A stretch of DNA of 64,000 bases from Brachybacterium sp. SGAir0954 (GTDB lineage Bacteria > Actinomycetota > Actinomycetes > Actinomycetales > Dermabacteraceae): NCBI RefSeq assembly GCF_005490785.1, contig NZ_CP027295.1, positions 186,001 to 250,000 on the forward strand, given 5' to 3'. The notes beneath the pieces were generated by a model, which saw only the letters and a program-made list of their open reading frames with translations, made no database searches and was not told the origin of the DNA. Position numbers and translations under genes: made by a program. Positions 47,127 to 54,614 of this stretch are shown in pieces; positions within the stretch are counted from its first letter, which is position 1; every line of letters starts with the position of its first letter.

Positions 47127-48751
47127 GCGCGCGGGGCGGACTGCCCGGCGCGCGCCGCGTGGTCGTCATCGGCGGGGGCGTCTCGGGTCTCGCCGCGGCG
47201 ACGCTGCTCGCGCGGGACGGACACCGGGTGACCCTGCTCGAGGCCCGCGAGGAGCTGGGCGGGCGCGCGGGCACATGGGAGCAGGGCGGGTTCCGCTTCG
47301 ACACCGGCCCGTCCTGGTATCTCATGCCCGAGGTGTTCGACCACTACTTCCGCCTGCTGGGCACCTCCGCCGCCGAGCAGCTGGAGCTCCGCCATCCTGA
47401 GCCCGCCTTCCGCGTGCGCTTCGAGGGCGAGCAGGAGCCGTTGGACGTGAGCCGCTCCGCGGCGAGCAATGCCGAGGCGTTCGAGCGGAGGGAGCCGGGA
47501 GCGGGACGTGCCCTGGACCGCCACCTCACCTCGGCCCGGCGCACCTACGACATGGCCCTGCGACGGTTCCTCTACACCTCGTTCGACTCCCCCGCCTCCC
47601 TCGCCCACCCGGAGGTGCTGCGGCATGCGCCGACCCTGGCGCGTCTGCTCGTGGAGCCGCTGGACTCCCTGGTCGGGCGGCGGTTCCGGGACCGACGCCT
47701 CCGTCAGGTGCTGGGATATCCCGCCGTCTTCCTGGGGACCTCCCCGGATCGCGCACCCAGCATGTACCACCTCATGAGCGCCCTCGACCTCACCGGTGGG
47801 GTCCAGTACCCCCTCGGCGGCTTCGCCCGCGTCATCGAGGCGATGACCTCGCTCGCTCGGAGGGAAGGAGTGGACCTGCGCATGGGTGCCCGCGCGCAGC
47901 AGATCCTCGTCGACACCAGGACGCGACGACGCCCGCACGTGACCGGTGTGCGCGTGGGTGCCGAGGGCGGCACGGAGGACATCCCCGCGGATCTCGTCGT
48001 GGCCGCCGCTGACCTCCACCACGTGGAGACCGCCCTCCTGCCCCCGTCGCTGCGCACCTATCCCGAGCGCTGGTGGCGTCGCCGCACACCGGGGCCGGGC
48101 GCCGTCCTCGTCATGCTCGGGGTCCGCGGCGCGCTCCCCCAGCTCGCCCACCACAGCCTCTTCTTCACCCGCGACTGGACGGAGAACTTCGGGGCGATCG
48201 CGCAGGGGCGTGTCCCCGATCCCGCCTCGAGCTACGTGTGCCGTCCGTCGGCCACCGATCCCGGGGTCGCGCCCGCGGGCCACGAGAACCTGTTCGTGCT
48301 GGTCCCCGTGCCCGCCGATGCCGAGCTGGGACGCGGTGGGATCGACGGCGGGGGCGATCCGCGCATCGAGGCGATCGCGGACGCCGCGATCTCCCAGGTC
48401 TCCGCGTGGGCAGGCATCCCGGACCTGGCCTCACGGGTGGTGGTGCGACGCACGGTGGGACCGGGGGACCACGCCGCGGACCTCTCCGCCTGGCGGGGCA
48501 GCATGCTGGGCCCCGCGCACACTCTCCGCCAGAGCGCCATGTTCCGGGCACGCAACGCCTCTCGGAAGGTCGACGGGCTGCTGTACGCGGGGTCCTCGAC
48601 CATCCCCGGGATCGGAGTGCCGATGTGCCTCATCAGCGGGGAGCTCGTGGCCAAACGGGTGCGGGGCGACCGTTCGTCCTCGCCGCTGCCCGAACCCCTC
48701 CCCCGGCCTGCCGCCCCGGGAGCGGCCGCGGCACGGGCGGGGGAACGATGA
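47123..48751 (+). CDS. crtI: Phytoene desaturase
   Basis: This 542-aa FAD enzyme desaturates phytoene to lycopene. It has the dinucleotide-binding motif VVVIGGGVSGLAAATLLARDGHRV at residues about 12-35, the desaturase block FRFDTGPSWYLMPEVFDHYF, and the C-terminal LLYAGSSTIPGIGVPMCLISGELVAKRV. The C-terminus carries a short Pro/Ala extension. It overlaps crtB and crtYe by 4 bp each. Confidence 0.96.
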   Translation: MSARGGLPGARRVVVIGGGVSGLAAATLLARDGHRVTLLEAREELGGRAGTWEQGGFRFDTGPSWYLMPEVFDHYFRLLGTSAAEQLELRHPEPAFRVRFEGEQEPLDVSRSAASNAEAFERREPGAGRALDRHLTSARRTYDMALRRFLYTSFDSPASLAHPEVLRHAPTLARLLVEPLDSLVGRRFRDRRLRQVLGYPAVFLGTSPDRAPSMYHLMSALDLTGGVQYPLGGFARVIEAMTSLARREGVDLRMGARAQQILVDTRTRRRPHVTGVRVGAEGGTEDIPADLVVAAADLHHVETALLPPSLRTYPERWWRRRTPGPGAVLVMLGVRGALPQLAHHSLFFTRDWTENFGAIAQGRVPDPASSYVCRPSATDPGVAPAGHENLFVLVPVPADAELGRGGIDGGGDPRIEAIADAAISQVSAWAGIPDLASRVVVRRTVGPGDHAADLSAWRGSMLGPAHTLRQSAMFRARNASRKVDGLLYAGSSTIPGIGVPMCLISGELVAKRVRGDRSSSPLPEPLPRPAAPGAAAARAGER

Positions 48752-49086
48752 TCGGCGGGCTGTACCTGCTGTGCCTGTGCGTGCCGCTGGCCGGCATGGG
48801 CGCGCTCGACGCGCGGTACCGCCTCGTGCTGGGGCGCGCAGCGCGGCCCGCCCTCGCCGTCCTCGCCATCGGCGCCGTGTACTTCCTCGGCTGGGACCTC
48901 GCGGCCATCGCCGCAGGCCATTACGGGCTGGGGCGCAGCCCGGCCCTGAGCGGGCTGATGCTCGCACCTCACCTGCCCGTGGAGGAGCTCGTCTTCATCG
49001 TCGTCCTCGCCTACACCACGCTGGTCCTGCACGCCCTCGTCGCGCGCGCCCTCGCCCGTCGGCGCGCAGCGGATCCCGCGCGATGA
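48748..49086 (+). CDS. crtYe: Lycopene cyclase subunit, CrtYe/c type
   Basis: This 112-aa protein with three hydrophobic helices carries the conserved PVEELVFIVV motif. Heterodimeric C50 carotenoid cyclases consist of two such small subunits; this is the first. The reading frame joins crtI and the next subunit with 4-bp overlaps. Confidence 0.9.
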   Translation: MIGGLYLLCLCVPLAGMGALDARYRLVLGRAARPALAVLAIGAVYFLGWDLAAIAAGHYGLGRSPALSGLMLAPHLPVEELVFIVVLAYTTLVLHALVARALARRRAADPAR

Positions 49087-49391
49087 CCTACGCCGCCCTC
49101 GCCGGCTGCTTCCTGCTGCCGCCGCTGCTCGTGCTCGCCCTCGCCGTGCACCGACGTCGTCCCGGTGCGTCGTGGTGGATCGCGACCTCGGCGACGATCC
49201 TGGGCCTGCTCGTGCTCACCACGGTGTTCGACAACCTCATGATCGCGGCCGATCTGTTCCGCTTCGAGCCCTCGCTGCTGCTGGGGGTCCGGATCGGTCT
49301 CATGCCCCTCGAGGACCTCGCCTGGCCGATCGCCGCCGGCCTGCTCCTGCCCGCCCTGCACCTGCTGCTCGCCCCTGCGGAGGATTCATGA
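49083..49391 (+). CDS. crtYf: Lycopene cyclase subunit, CrtYf/d type
   Basis: This 102-aa membrane protein is the partner subunit. It has the FDNLMIAADLFRF segment and MPLEDLAWPI, the counterpart of the PxEE motif. Together with CrtYe and the prenyltransferase it would form the C50 end rings. Whether epsilon (decaprenoxanthin) or gamma (sarcinaxanthin) rings are made cannot be read from these short sequences. Confidence 0.9.
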   Translation: MTYAALAGCFLLPPLLVLALAVHRRRPGASWWIATSATILGLLVLTTVFDNLMIAADLFRFEPSLLLGVRIGLMPLEDLAWPIAAGLLLPALHLLLAPAEDS

Positions 49392-50278
49392 CGACCGCCC
49401 TCGCCCCCGGTGCCGTGCTTCGCCTGCTGGCCTCGTCCCGCCCTCTGAGCTGGGTCAACACCGCCTACCCCTTCGCTCTCGGCTACCTGGCCGGGGGTGG
49501 CGGGGTCGATGCGGTGCTCGCCGTCGGCACCCTGTTCTTCCTGTTCCCCTACAACCTGCTGATGTACGGGGTCAACGACGTCTTCGACCACGAGTCGGAC
49601 CTCCGCAACCCGCGCAAGGGCGGCGTCGAGGGGATCGTCCTGGATCCCGGGCTGCACCGCACGATGCTCTGGGCCGCCGGCCTCGTCTGCGTCCCTTTCG
49701 TCCTCGCTCTCCTCGCGCTCGGGAACCCGTGGTCGTCCCTCGCCCTCGTCGTCGTGCTCGCGGCGGTGGTCGGGTACTCGGCGCCGCGGGTGCGCCTGAA
49801 GGAGCGGCCGGTCCTCGACTCGCTCACCTCGTCGGTGCACTTCGTGGGACCCGCGCTCGTGGGCCTGCTGATGACGGGCGGCGGCATCGACCGGACGGCG
49901 CTCGTCGTGCTCGCCGCGTTCCTCGCCTGGGGCATGGCCTCCCACGCCCTCGGCGCGGTCCAGGACGTCCTCGCCGATCGGTCGGCGGGGATCGGATCGG
50001 TCGCGACCGCCCTCGGCGCACGGTGGACGGTCCGCGGCGTGATCGCGCTGTACCTCGTGGCCGGAGCGCTGCTCGTGACCCTGCCCGGACCGCTCCGGCT
50101 CACCGCGCTACTGGTGCTCCCCTACGCGCTGAGCGCCTGGCCGCTCCGCTCGCTGCCCGATGCGGAGAGCCCGCGCGCCCACGCCGCCTGGCGCCGCTTC
50201 CTCGTGCTCAACCTGCTGTCCGGGGCCGCGCTCACGATCGGCCTGCTGATCGCCGCGCTGCCCGGCTCCGGCCGGTAG
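49388..50278 (+). CDS. crtEb: Lycopene elongase (UbiA family, CrtEb-like)
   Basis: This 296-aa UbiA-type prenyltransferase with about eight membrane segments adds C5 units to lycopene. The aspartate-rich site NDVFDHESDLRNPRKGG is at about residues 62-78, and the second site AVQDVLADRSAGIGSVAT lies near 200. It closes the carotenoid operon; no glycosyltransferase (crtX) follows, so glycosylation is not encoded here. Confidence 0.93.
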   Translation: MTTALAPGAVLRLLASSRPLSWVNTAYPFALGYLAGGGGVDAVLAVGTLFFLFPYNLLMYGVNDVFDHESDLRNPRKGGVEGIVLDPGLHRTMLWAAGLVCVPFVLALLALGNPWSSLALVVVLAAVVGYSAPRVRLKERPVLDSLTSSVHFVGPALVGLLMTGGGIDRTALVVLAAFLAWGMASHALGAVQDVLADRSAGIGSVATALGARWTVRGVIALYLVAGALLVTLPGPLRLTALLVLPYALSAWPLRSLPDAESPRAHAAWRRFLVLNLLSGAALTIGLLIAALPGSGR

Positions 50279-50300
50279 GTCGTCGGCGGAGACGACCGCC

Positions 50301-51314
50301 TCAGTTCGCCGAGGCCGCGGACACCGCCGCGGCCTGCGCCTCGGCCATGACGAGGTCGCCGTTCACGTGCGCGCCGGCGAGCGCGCCGCCCGCGGCGGAG
50401 GCGCCCACCTGCGCCATCGGCTCCGCGACGTTGCCGGCGGCCCAGACGCCCGGCACCGCGGTCACGCCGGCCATGGCGGTCGGGACCTTCTCGCCGAACC
50501 CGCCGGGCATCTCCTCGATCCCGAGGCCGAGGCCCTCGAGACCGTCGAGTCGGGGGTGCACGCGGCTCGCGACGGCGAGCACCTCGCGCGCGAGCGTCTC
50601 CCCGCTCGCGAGGCGCACCCCGGCGACGCGGGAGCCGGTGACGGGGTCGGCCTCCTCCGCGGCGAGCACCTCGACCACGTCCTCCTCGATGATCCGCACG
50701 CCGCGCGCGGCGAGCAGGGCGCGGCCGTCCTCGGGCAGCTCGGTGCCGCGCACGAGGTAGATGACGTCCTCGCTGAGCTGGCGGAACATGAGCGCCTGGT
50801 GCACGGACCCGGGGCCCACGGCGACGATGCCGATCGCGCGGTCGCGCACCTCGTAGCCGTGGCAGTAGGGGCAGTGGACGAGGCCGTGGCCCCAGTGCTC
50901 GGCGAGGCCAGGGAGCTCCGGGAGCTCGTCGCGCACGCCGGTCGCGACGATGATCCGGCGGGCCGTGAGGCGGGCGCCGGAGGCGAGGTCGAGGTCGAAG
51001 CGGAGGTCGCCGTCGACGGGATCGGCGGGGCGGGCGGCGAGCACGGCGTCCTCGAGGATCACGCCGCCGTAGGAGCGCACCTCCTCGCGGCCGCGGGCGA
51101 GCAGCTCGAGGGGCGGCGTGCCCTCGTGGCCGAGGAGTCCGTGCACGCCTTCGGCGGGGGCGTTGCGCGGGGTGCCGGCGTCGAGGACGACGACGCTGCG
51201 CAGCGAGCGGCCCAGCTGGAGGGCGGCGTTGAGGCCGGCGGCGCCGCCGCCGATCACGGCGACGTCGACGAGCTCGGGGAGAGCGGGAGCGGTGGTGGGG
51301 ACGGGTGCGGTCAT
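50301..51314 (-). CDS. NAD(P)/FAD oxidoreductase, thioredoxin-reductase-like
   Basis: This 337-aa flavoprotein has the FAD-binding IGGGAAGLNAALQLGR at about residues 20-35, the redox pair CPYC near residue 150, and the C-terminal GVWAAGNVAEPMAQVGASAAGG. It resembles the small thioredoxin reductase-like proteins that lack a dedicated thioredoxin. Divergent to it is an XRE-cupin regulator with a palindrome on its start codon, so the pair probably forms one regulated unit. Confidence 0.87.
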   Translation of the reverse strand: MTAPVPTTAPALPELVDVAVIGGGAAGLNAALQLGRSLRSVVVLDAGTPRNAPAEGVHGLLGHEGTPPLELLARGREEVRSYGGVILEDAVLAARPADPVDGDLRFDLDLASGARLTARRIIVATGVRDELPELPGLAEHWGHGLVHCPYCHGYEVRDRAIGIVAVGPGSVHQALMFRQLSEDVIYLVRGTELPEDGRALLAARGVRIIEEDVVEVLAAEEADPVTGSRVAGVRLASGETLAREVLAVASRVHPRLDGLEGLGLGIEEMPGGFGEKVPTAMAGVTAVPGVWAAGNVAEPMAQVGASAAGGALAGAHVNGDLVMAEAQAAAVSAASAN

Positions 51315-51382
51315 GGTGGCCTCCTGGGGCGACGGGCGGATGCTCCGACGCTAGCCCCGCTTTGCGCCACAGGACTACGCTA

Positions 51383-51397
51383 TTGCGCATGACGCAA
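51383..51397 (+). promoter_or_regulatory. Palindrome across the XRE-cupin start codon
   Basis: TTGCGCATGACGCAA is an inverted repeat (TTGCG/CGCAA) centred on the ATG at 51389. A related TTTGCGCC lies at 51361-51368, and TACGCT at 51375-51380 fits a -10 for a leaderless message. Binding here would block both transcription start and initiation. Confidence 0.6.
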
Positions 51398-51994
51398 GAG
51401 ACCTCGGTCGTCGACGACCTCGTGCGCAAACGCCTGCGGGCGCTGCGCCTCGCCCGCGGCCTGAGCCTCGGCGACCTCGCCGAGCGCACGCACCTCTCCC
51501 CCGCGACCCTCTCCCGTCTCGAGACGGGCTCCCGGCGCCTGGCCCTGGACCAGCTGGTGCTGCTCTCCCGCGCCCTGGACACGAGCCTGGACCAGCTCGT
51601 CGCGGCCGAGGCGGAGGACGTCGTCATCGCCCCCGTGCGCGACCACGGCCAGGACGGCGGGCTGCGCTGGACGCTCCGCGACAGCCCGGACACGACGGTG
51701 CTGCGTCGTCGCTTCACCGCCCCGCCCGGCACCCCCGCGGGAGCGACGAGCGCCGCGACGGGCGCACCGGCCACGATGGCCTCCGCCCAGCGCGCCCACC
51801 CCGGCCGGGAGTGGCTGCTCGTCCTCTCCGGCACGGCGCTGCTGCACCTGGGCACCCGCAGCGTGCGGGTCGAGCGGGACCACGTGGCCGAGTTCCCGAC
51901 AATGCTCCCGCACGCCCTGGGCGCCGCGGACTCCCGCCCCTGCGAGGTGGTGATGGTCTTCGACCGCGAGGCGCGCCGCGCCCATCCGGGCTGA
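51389..51994 (+). CDS. XRE-family regulator with C-terminal cupin domain
   Basis: This 201-aa protein has an N-terminal helix-turn-helix (LRALRLARGLSLGDLAERTHLSPATLSRLETGSR, residues about 17-50) and a C-terminal cupin with AHPGREWLLVLSGTALLHLG. The two are joined by an Ala/Thr-rich loop. Such proteins are one-component regulators. It is divergent from the flavoprotein at 50301. Confidence 0.9.
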   Translation: MTQETSVVDDLVRKRLRALRLARGLSLGDLAERTHLSPATLSRLETGSRRLALDQLVLLSRALDTSLDQLVAAEAEDVVIAPVRDHGQDGGLRWTLRDSPDTTVLRRRFTAPPGTPAGATSAATGAPATMASAQRAHPGREWLLVLSGTALLHLGTRSVRVERDHVAEFPTMLPHALGAADSRPCEVVMVFDREARRAHPG

Positions 51995-52036
51995 CGCGCC
52001 TCGCGAGTCGGCGTCACCCCACCCCGCTTCACTCGC

Positions 52037-53293
52037 TCAGACGCGGGCGCCGCGCTCCCCGAGCCAGGGGGCGAGCAGGTCCTCCCGGTCCATCCAGGGC
52101 GCGAGACCGCGCGCCCACTCCTCCGGGGTGACGAGGCTGCGCACGAAGGCGCGGTGCACCCGGTCGGCATCTGCCGCGACCACTCCGGTGACGACGAGCC
52201 GCGTGGTGGGCAGGTCGCGGCCGGAGTCCGCATGGGCGCCCACGGAGACCTGGCCGCCGGCGCCGTCCCAGCGGGCGATGGTGCCGGGACGGTCCGGTAC
52301 CCAGAAGCGCCCGCGGCTGCGCAGCGCTCCGCCGCCGAGGGCCTCGATGTGCTCGAGCAGCCGCTCGGGGTGGAAGGGGCGCTCGGAGGAGAGGTCGAGG
52401 GTCCAGGTGCCGTGGGCGGTGGGCCCGCCGTGGGACTCGACACTGCGGGGATCACGACGGCGCAGCCCCGCGGCGTGGCCGAGCAGCCCGCCGAGCAGCA
52501 GGGCGGGGTCCACCGCGTAGGGGTCGGTGGCGAGCAGCTGATCGGCGGCGCGGAGGTGCTCGACGAGCTCGAGCCCGGCCTCGGCCTCGGCGCTCGGGGC
52601 GAGGTCCGCGACGACGAGCGGGGAGTACTCGAGCTGGGCGGCGAGCGCCTCCCCCACGCTGCGATGATCCTCGAGTGCCCAGGTCACGCCGCGCTCGGCG
52701 AGGGTCTCGTCGCCGAGGAGGTCCTCGCGGGCGCTCGCGGCGGCGAGCACGACGGCGGCGCCGGAGAGGTGCCAGCGGCGCTGGTGGGCGAGGAGCGTCC
52801 CGACCACGATCTCCGGCTCGGCGCTCAGCGGCGGTGAGAGCAGCACCGCCTGGATCCGCGGATCCCCGGCGAGGCGGTCGAGCGCGGGGACGGCGTCCTC
52901 CCGCATGGCACAGGAGACGCACGGGTGGTCCAGCTCGACCTCCTGCTCCTCGATCACGCCGGCCGCCGAGACGATCAGCCGGCGCAGCGAGCCGGCCTCG
53001 GTGACCACGGTGTAGCGCAGCTCGACGGCGCCGGGCACGTCCAGCAGCAGGCTCGCGACGAGCTCGCCGCGCAGCACGGGGTCGATCGCCGTGACGACGG
53101 CGACAGGCAGGGTGGGTGCGGCGCCGTCCCGGGAATGCGCGGGGCCCGCGGACCGTTGTGGGATCTCGCGACCCGATGTCCCGACCTCGCGACCCGCCTC
53201 GGCCCGCTCCCCGTCAGTCCGTCCCCCTTCGTTCGGGCCCGTCCCGGCCCGGCTCCCGTCGGCCCGACGTCCGTCCTTCTGGCTCCCGGTCAT
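52037..53293 (-). CDS. CobW-like (Mrf-type) zinc-starvation protein without P-loop
   Basis: This 418-aa protein has a charged disordered N-terminus of about 60 residues, then a CobW/COG0523-like domain with the CVSCAMRED motif (the family's CXCC region) and a C-terminal CobW_C-type domain. The P-loop GxxGxGK(S/T) expected near VVTAIDPVLRGEL is missing. In mycobacteria a similar protein, Mrf, is made under zinc starvation with the alternative ribosomal proteins and recruits a hibernation factor. AGGAGG 7 nt upstream supports the ATG at 53293 over 53329, which would sit inside the Zur box. Confidence 0.82.
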   Translation of the reverse strand: MTGSQKDGRRADGSRAGTGPNEGGRTDGERAEAGREVGTSGREIPQRSAGPAHSRDGAAPTLPVAVVTAIDPVLRGELVASLLLDVPGAVELRYTVVTEAGSLRRLIVSAAGVIEEQEVELDHPCVSCAMREDAVPALDRLAGDPRIQAVLLSPPLSAEPEIVVGTLLAHQRRWHLSGAAVVLAAASAREDLLGDETLAERGVTWALEDHRSVGEALAAQLEYSPLVVADLAPSAEAEAGLELVEHLRAADQLLATDPYAVDPALLLGGLLGHAAGLRRRDPRSVESHGGPTAHGTWTLDLSSERPFHPERLLEHIEALGGGALRSRGRFWVPDRPGTIARWDGAGGQVSVGAHADSGRDLPTTRLVVTGVVAADADRVHRAFVRSLVTPEEWARGLAPWMDREDLLAPWLGERGARV

Positions 53294-53313
53294 CCGAGCA
53301 CCTCCTCGCTTGA

Positions 53314-53334
53314 CGATAATCATTCTCATTACTA
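53314..53334. promoter_or_regulatory. Probable Zur box shared by two divergent units
   Basis: The minus strand reads TAATGAGAATGATTATC, very close to the actinobacterial Zur operator (core ATGAAAATGATTTTCA). It is the most AT-rich sequence in the area, lies between the CobW-like gene and rpmB, and precedes a gene set that is a classical Zur regulon. Zinc-loaded Zur would repress both directions. Confidence 0.85.
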
Positions 53335-53346
53335 GTATCTGGGGTC

Positions 53347-53583
53347 ATGTCCACGCGCTGTCAAGTCACGGGAGCGGTCCCCTCCTTCGGCCGGTCCGTC
53401 TCCCACTCGAACCGCCGCAGCCCGCGGCGCTTCGACCCCAACATCCAGTCCAAGCGGTTCTTCGTCCCCTCGCTGGGCCGCACCGTGCGCCTGCAGGTCT
53501 CCGCCAAGGGCCTGCGCACCATCGACCGCCACGGCATCGAGGCGGTCGTCGCCCGGATCCGCGCCCGCGGCGAGAAGATCTGA
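53347..53583 (+). CDS. rpmB: Ribosomal protein L28, zinc-independent paralogue
   Basis: This 78-aa L28 has the family pattern [26 protein letters not shown] and [14 protein letters not shown]. It has only one cysteine (Cys5) and so lacks the two CxxC pairs of the zinc form. It starts 13 bp after the Zur box. It is the first gene of the alternative ribosomal-protein operon. Confidence 0.95.
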   Translation: MSTRCQVTGAVPSFGRSVSHSNRRSPRRFDPNIQSKRFFVPSLGRTVRLQVSAKGLRTIDRHGIEAVVARIRARGEKI

Positions 53584-53614
53584 CACCCGCCCCACCCCCT
53601 GAACGGAGGCCCCC

Positions 53615-53782
53615 ATGGCCAGGAAGAACGACGTGCGCACCACCGTGAAGCTGCGCTCCACGGCCGGCACCGGATTCACCTACATGACCAGCAAGAACCG
53701 CCGGAACACGCCGGACCGGCTCACCATGCGCAAGTTCGATCCGCGGGTGCGGGCCGTCGTCGAGTTCCGCGAGGAGCGCTGA
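53615..53782 (+). CDS. rpmG: Ribosomal protein L33, zinc-independent paralogue
   Basis: This 55-aa protein begins [18 protein letters not shown] and ends [10 protein letters not shown]. It contains no cysteine, whereas zinc-binding L33 has two CxxC pairs. The ATG follows GGAGG at 5 nt. The stop is 1 bp before rpsN. Confidence 0.95.
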   Translation: MARKNDVRTTVKLRSTAGTGFTYMTSKNRRNTPDRLTMRKFDPRVRAVVEFREER

Positions 53783-53783
53783 G

Positions 53784-54089
53784 ATGGCGAAGACCTCGAA
53801 GATCGCGGCGAACGAGCGCCGCCGCGCGACCGTCGCCCGGCACGCCGAGCAGCGCGACGCCCTCAAGCGCACGATCAAGGACCCCGCCGTCCCCCTCGCG
53901 GAGAAGCTCCTCGCCCAACGGGCGCTGCAGCGGCTCCCGCGGGACGCGAGCCCCACCCGGGTGCGCAACCGCGACGCGGTCGACGGCCGCCCCCGCGGCC
54001 ACCTGCGCACCTTCGGCCTCTCCCGCGTGCGCTTCCGGGAGCTCGCCCACCGCGGCGAGCTGCCCGGCATCACGAAGTCCAGCTGGTGA
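53784..54089 (+). CDS. rpsN: Ribosomal protein S14, zinc-independent paralogue
   Basis: This 101-aa S14 is of the long, cysteine-free class (zinc S14 is about 61 aa with a CxxC pair). It has [29 protein letters not shown] and ends in LPGITKSSW. It starts 1 bp after rpmG. Confidence 0.95.
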   Translation: MAKTSKIAANERRRATVARHAEQRDALKRTIKDPAVPLAEKLLAQRALQRLPRDASPTRVRNRDAVDGRPRGHLRTFGLSRVRFRELAHRGELPGITKSSW

Positions 54090-54124
54090 GCCCCGCTCAC
54101 CCCACCCTCACAGGAGGACACCCC

Positions 54125-54376
54125 ATGCAGCAGTCCATCCACCCCGACTACCGGCCCGTCGTCTACCGCGACGCGAGCGCCGACTTCGCCTTCCTCACCC
54201 GTTCCACCGCGACCTCGGAGCGCACGATCACCTGGGAGGACGGCAACGTCTACCCCGTGATCGACGTCGAGGTCTCCTCCGCCTCGCACCCGTTCTACAC
54301 GGGCCAGGCGAAGGTGCTCGACACCGCCGGCCGCGTGGAGCGGTTCCGCCGCCGCTACGGGCAGAGCGCCCGATGA
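54125..54376 (+). CDS. rpmE2: Ribosomal protein L31, type B
   Basis: This 83-aa protein has the type B features [24 protein letters not shown] and [20 protein letters not shown], with no zinc cysteines. AGGAGG precedes the ATG at 54125. Overlap of 4 bp with rpmJ. Confidence 0.95.
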   Translation: MQQSIHPDYRPVVYRDASADFAFLTRSTATSERTITWEDGNVYPVIDVEVSSASHPFYTGQAKVLDTAGRVERFRRRYGQSAR

Positions 54377-54498
54377 AGGTCCGCAGCTCCCTGCGCTCCC
54401 TGGCCGCACGCCCGGGAGCGCAGGTGGTGCGGCGCCGCGGCCGCCTCTACGTCATCAACAAGCAGGAGCCCCGCTTTAAGGGCCGCCAGAAGGGCTGA
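54373..54498 (+). CDS. rpmJ: Ribosomal protein L36, zinc-independent paralogue
   Basis: This 41-aa protein reads [19 protein letters not shown] and then [18 protein letters not shown]. The zinc form has three Cys and one His in the middle; these are absent. It closes the operon just before a strong hairpin. Confidence 0.95.
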   Translation: MKVRSSLRSLAARPGAQVVRRRGRLYVINKQEPRFKGRQKG

Positions 54499-54510
54499 CG
54501 CCCTGCTGAC

Positions 54511-54540
54511 GTGGGGCCCGGCCCTCGCGCCGGGCCCCAC
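54511..54540 (+). terminator. Hairpin terminator of the alternative ribosomal-protein operon
   Basis: GTGGGGCCCGG at 54511-54521 pairs perfectly with its complement at 54530-54540 around an 8-nt loop, 12 bp after the rpmJ stop. Confidence 0.8.
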
Positions 54541-54614
54541 GACCCGGGGCCGACGTCGGCCCGCCCCGGGTCTACCGTGGACGCATCATCCGCTCCACCC
54601 GAGACGAGGCCCCG

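Noticed and set aside
53293-53329. Longer start of the CobW-like gene at 53329
   Set aside because: That ATG lies inside the Zur box, and AGGAGG at the right distance supports 53293.
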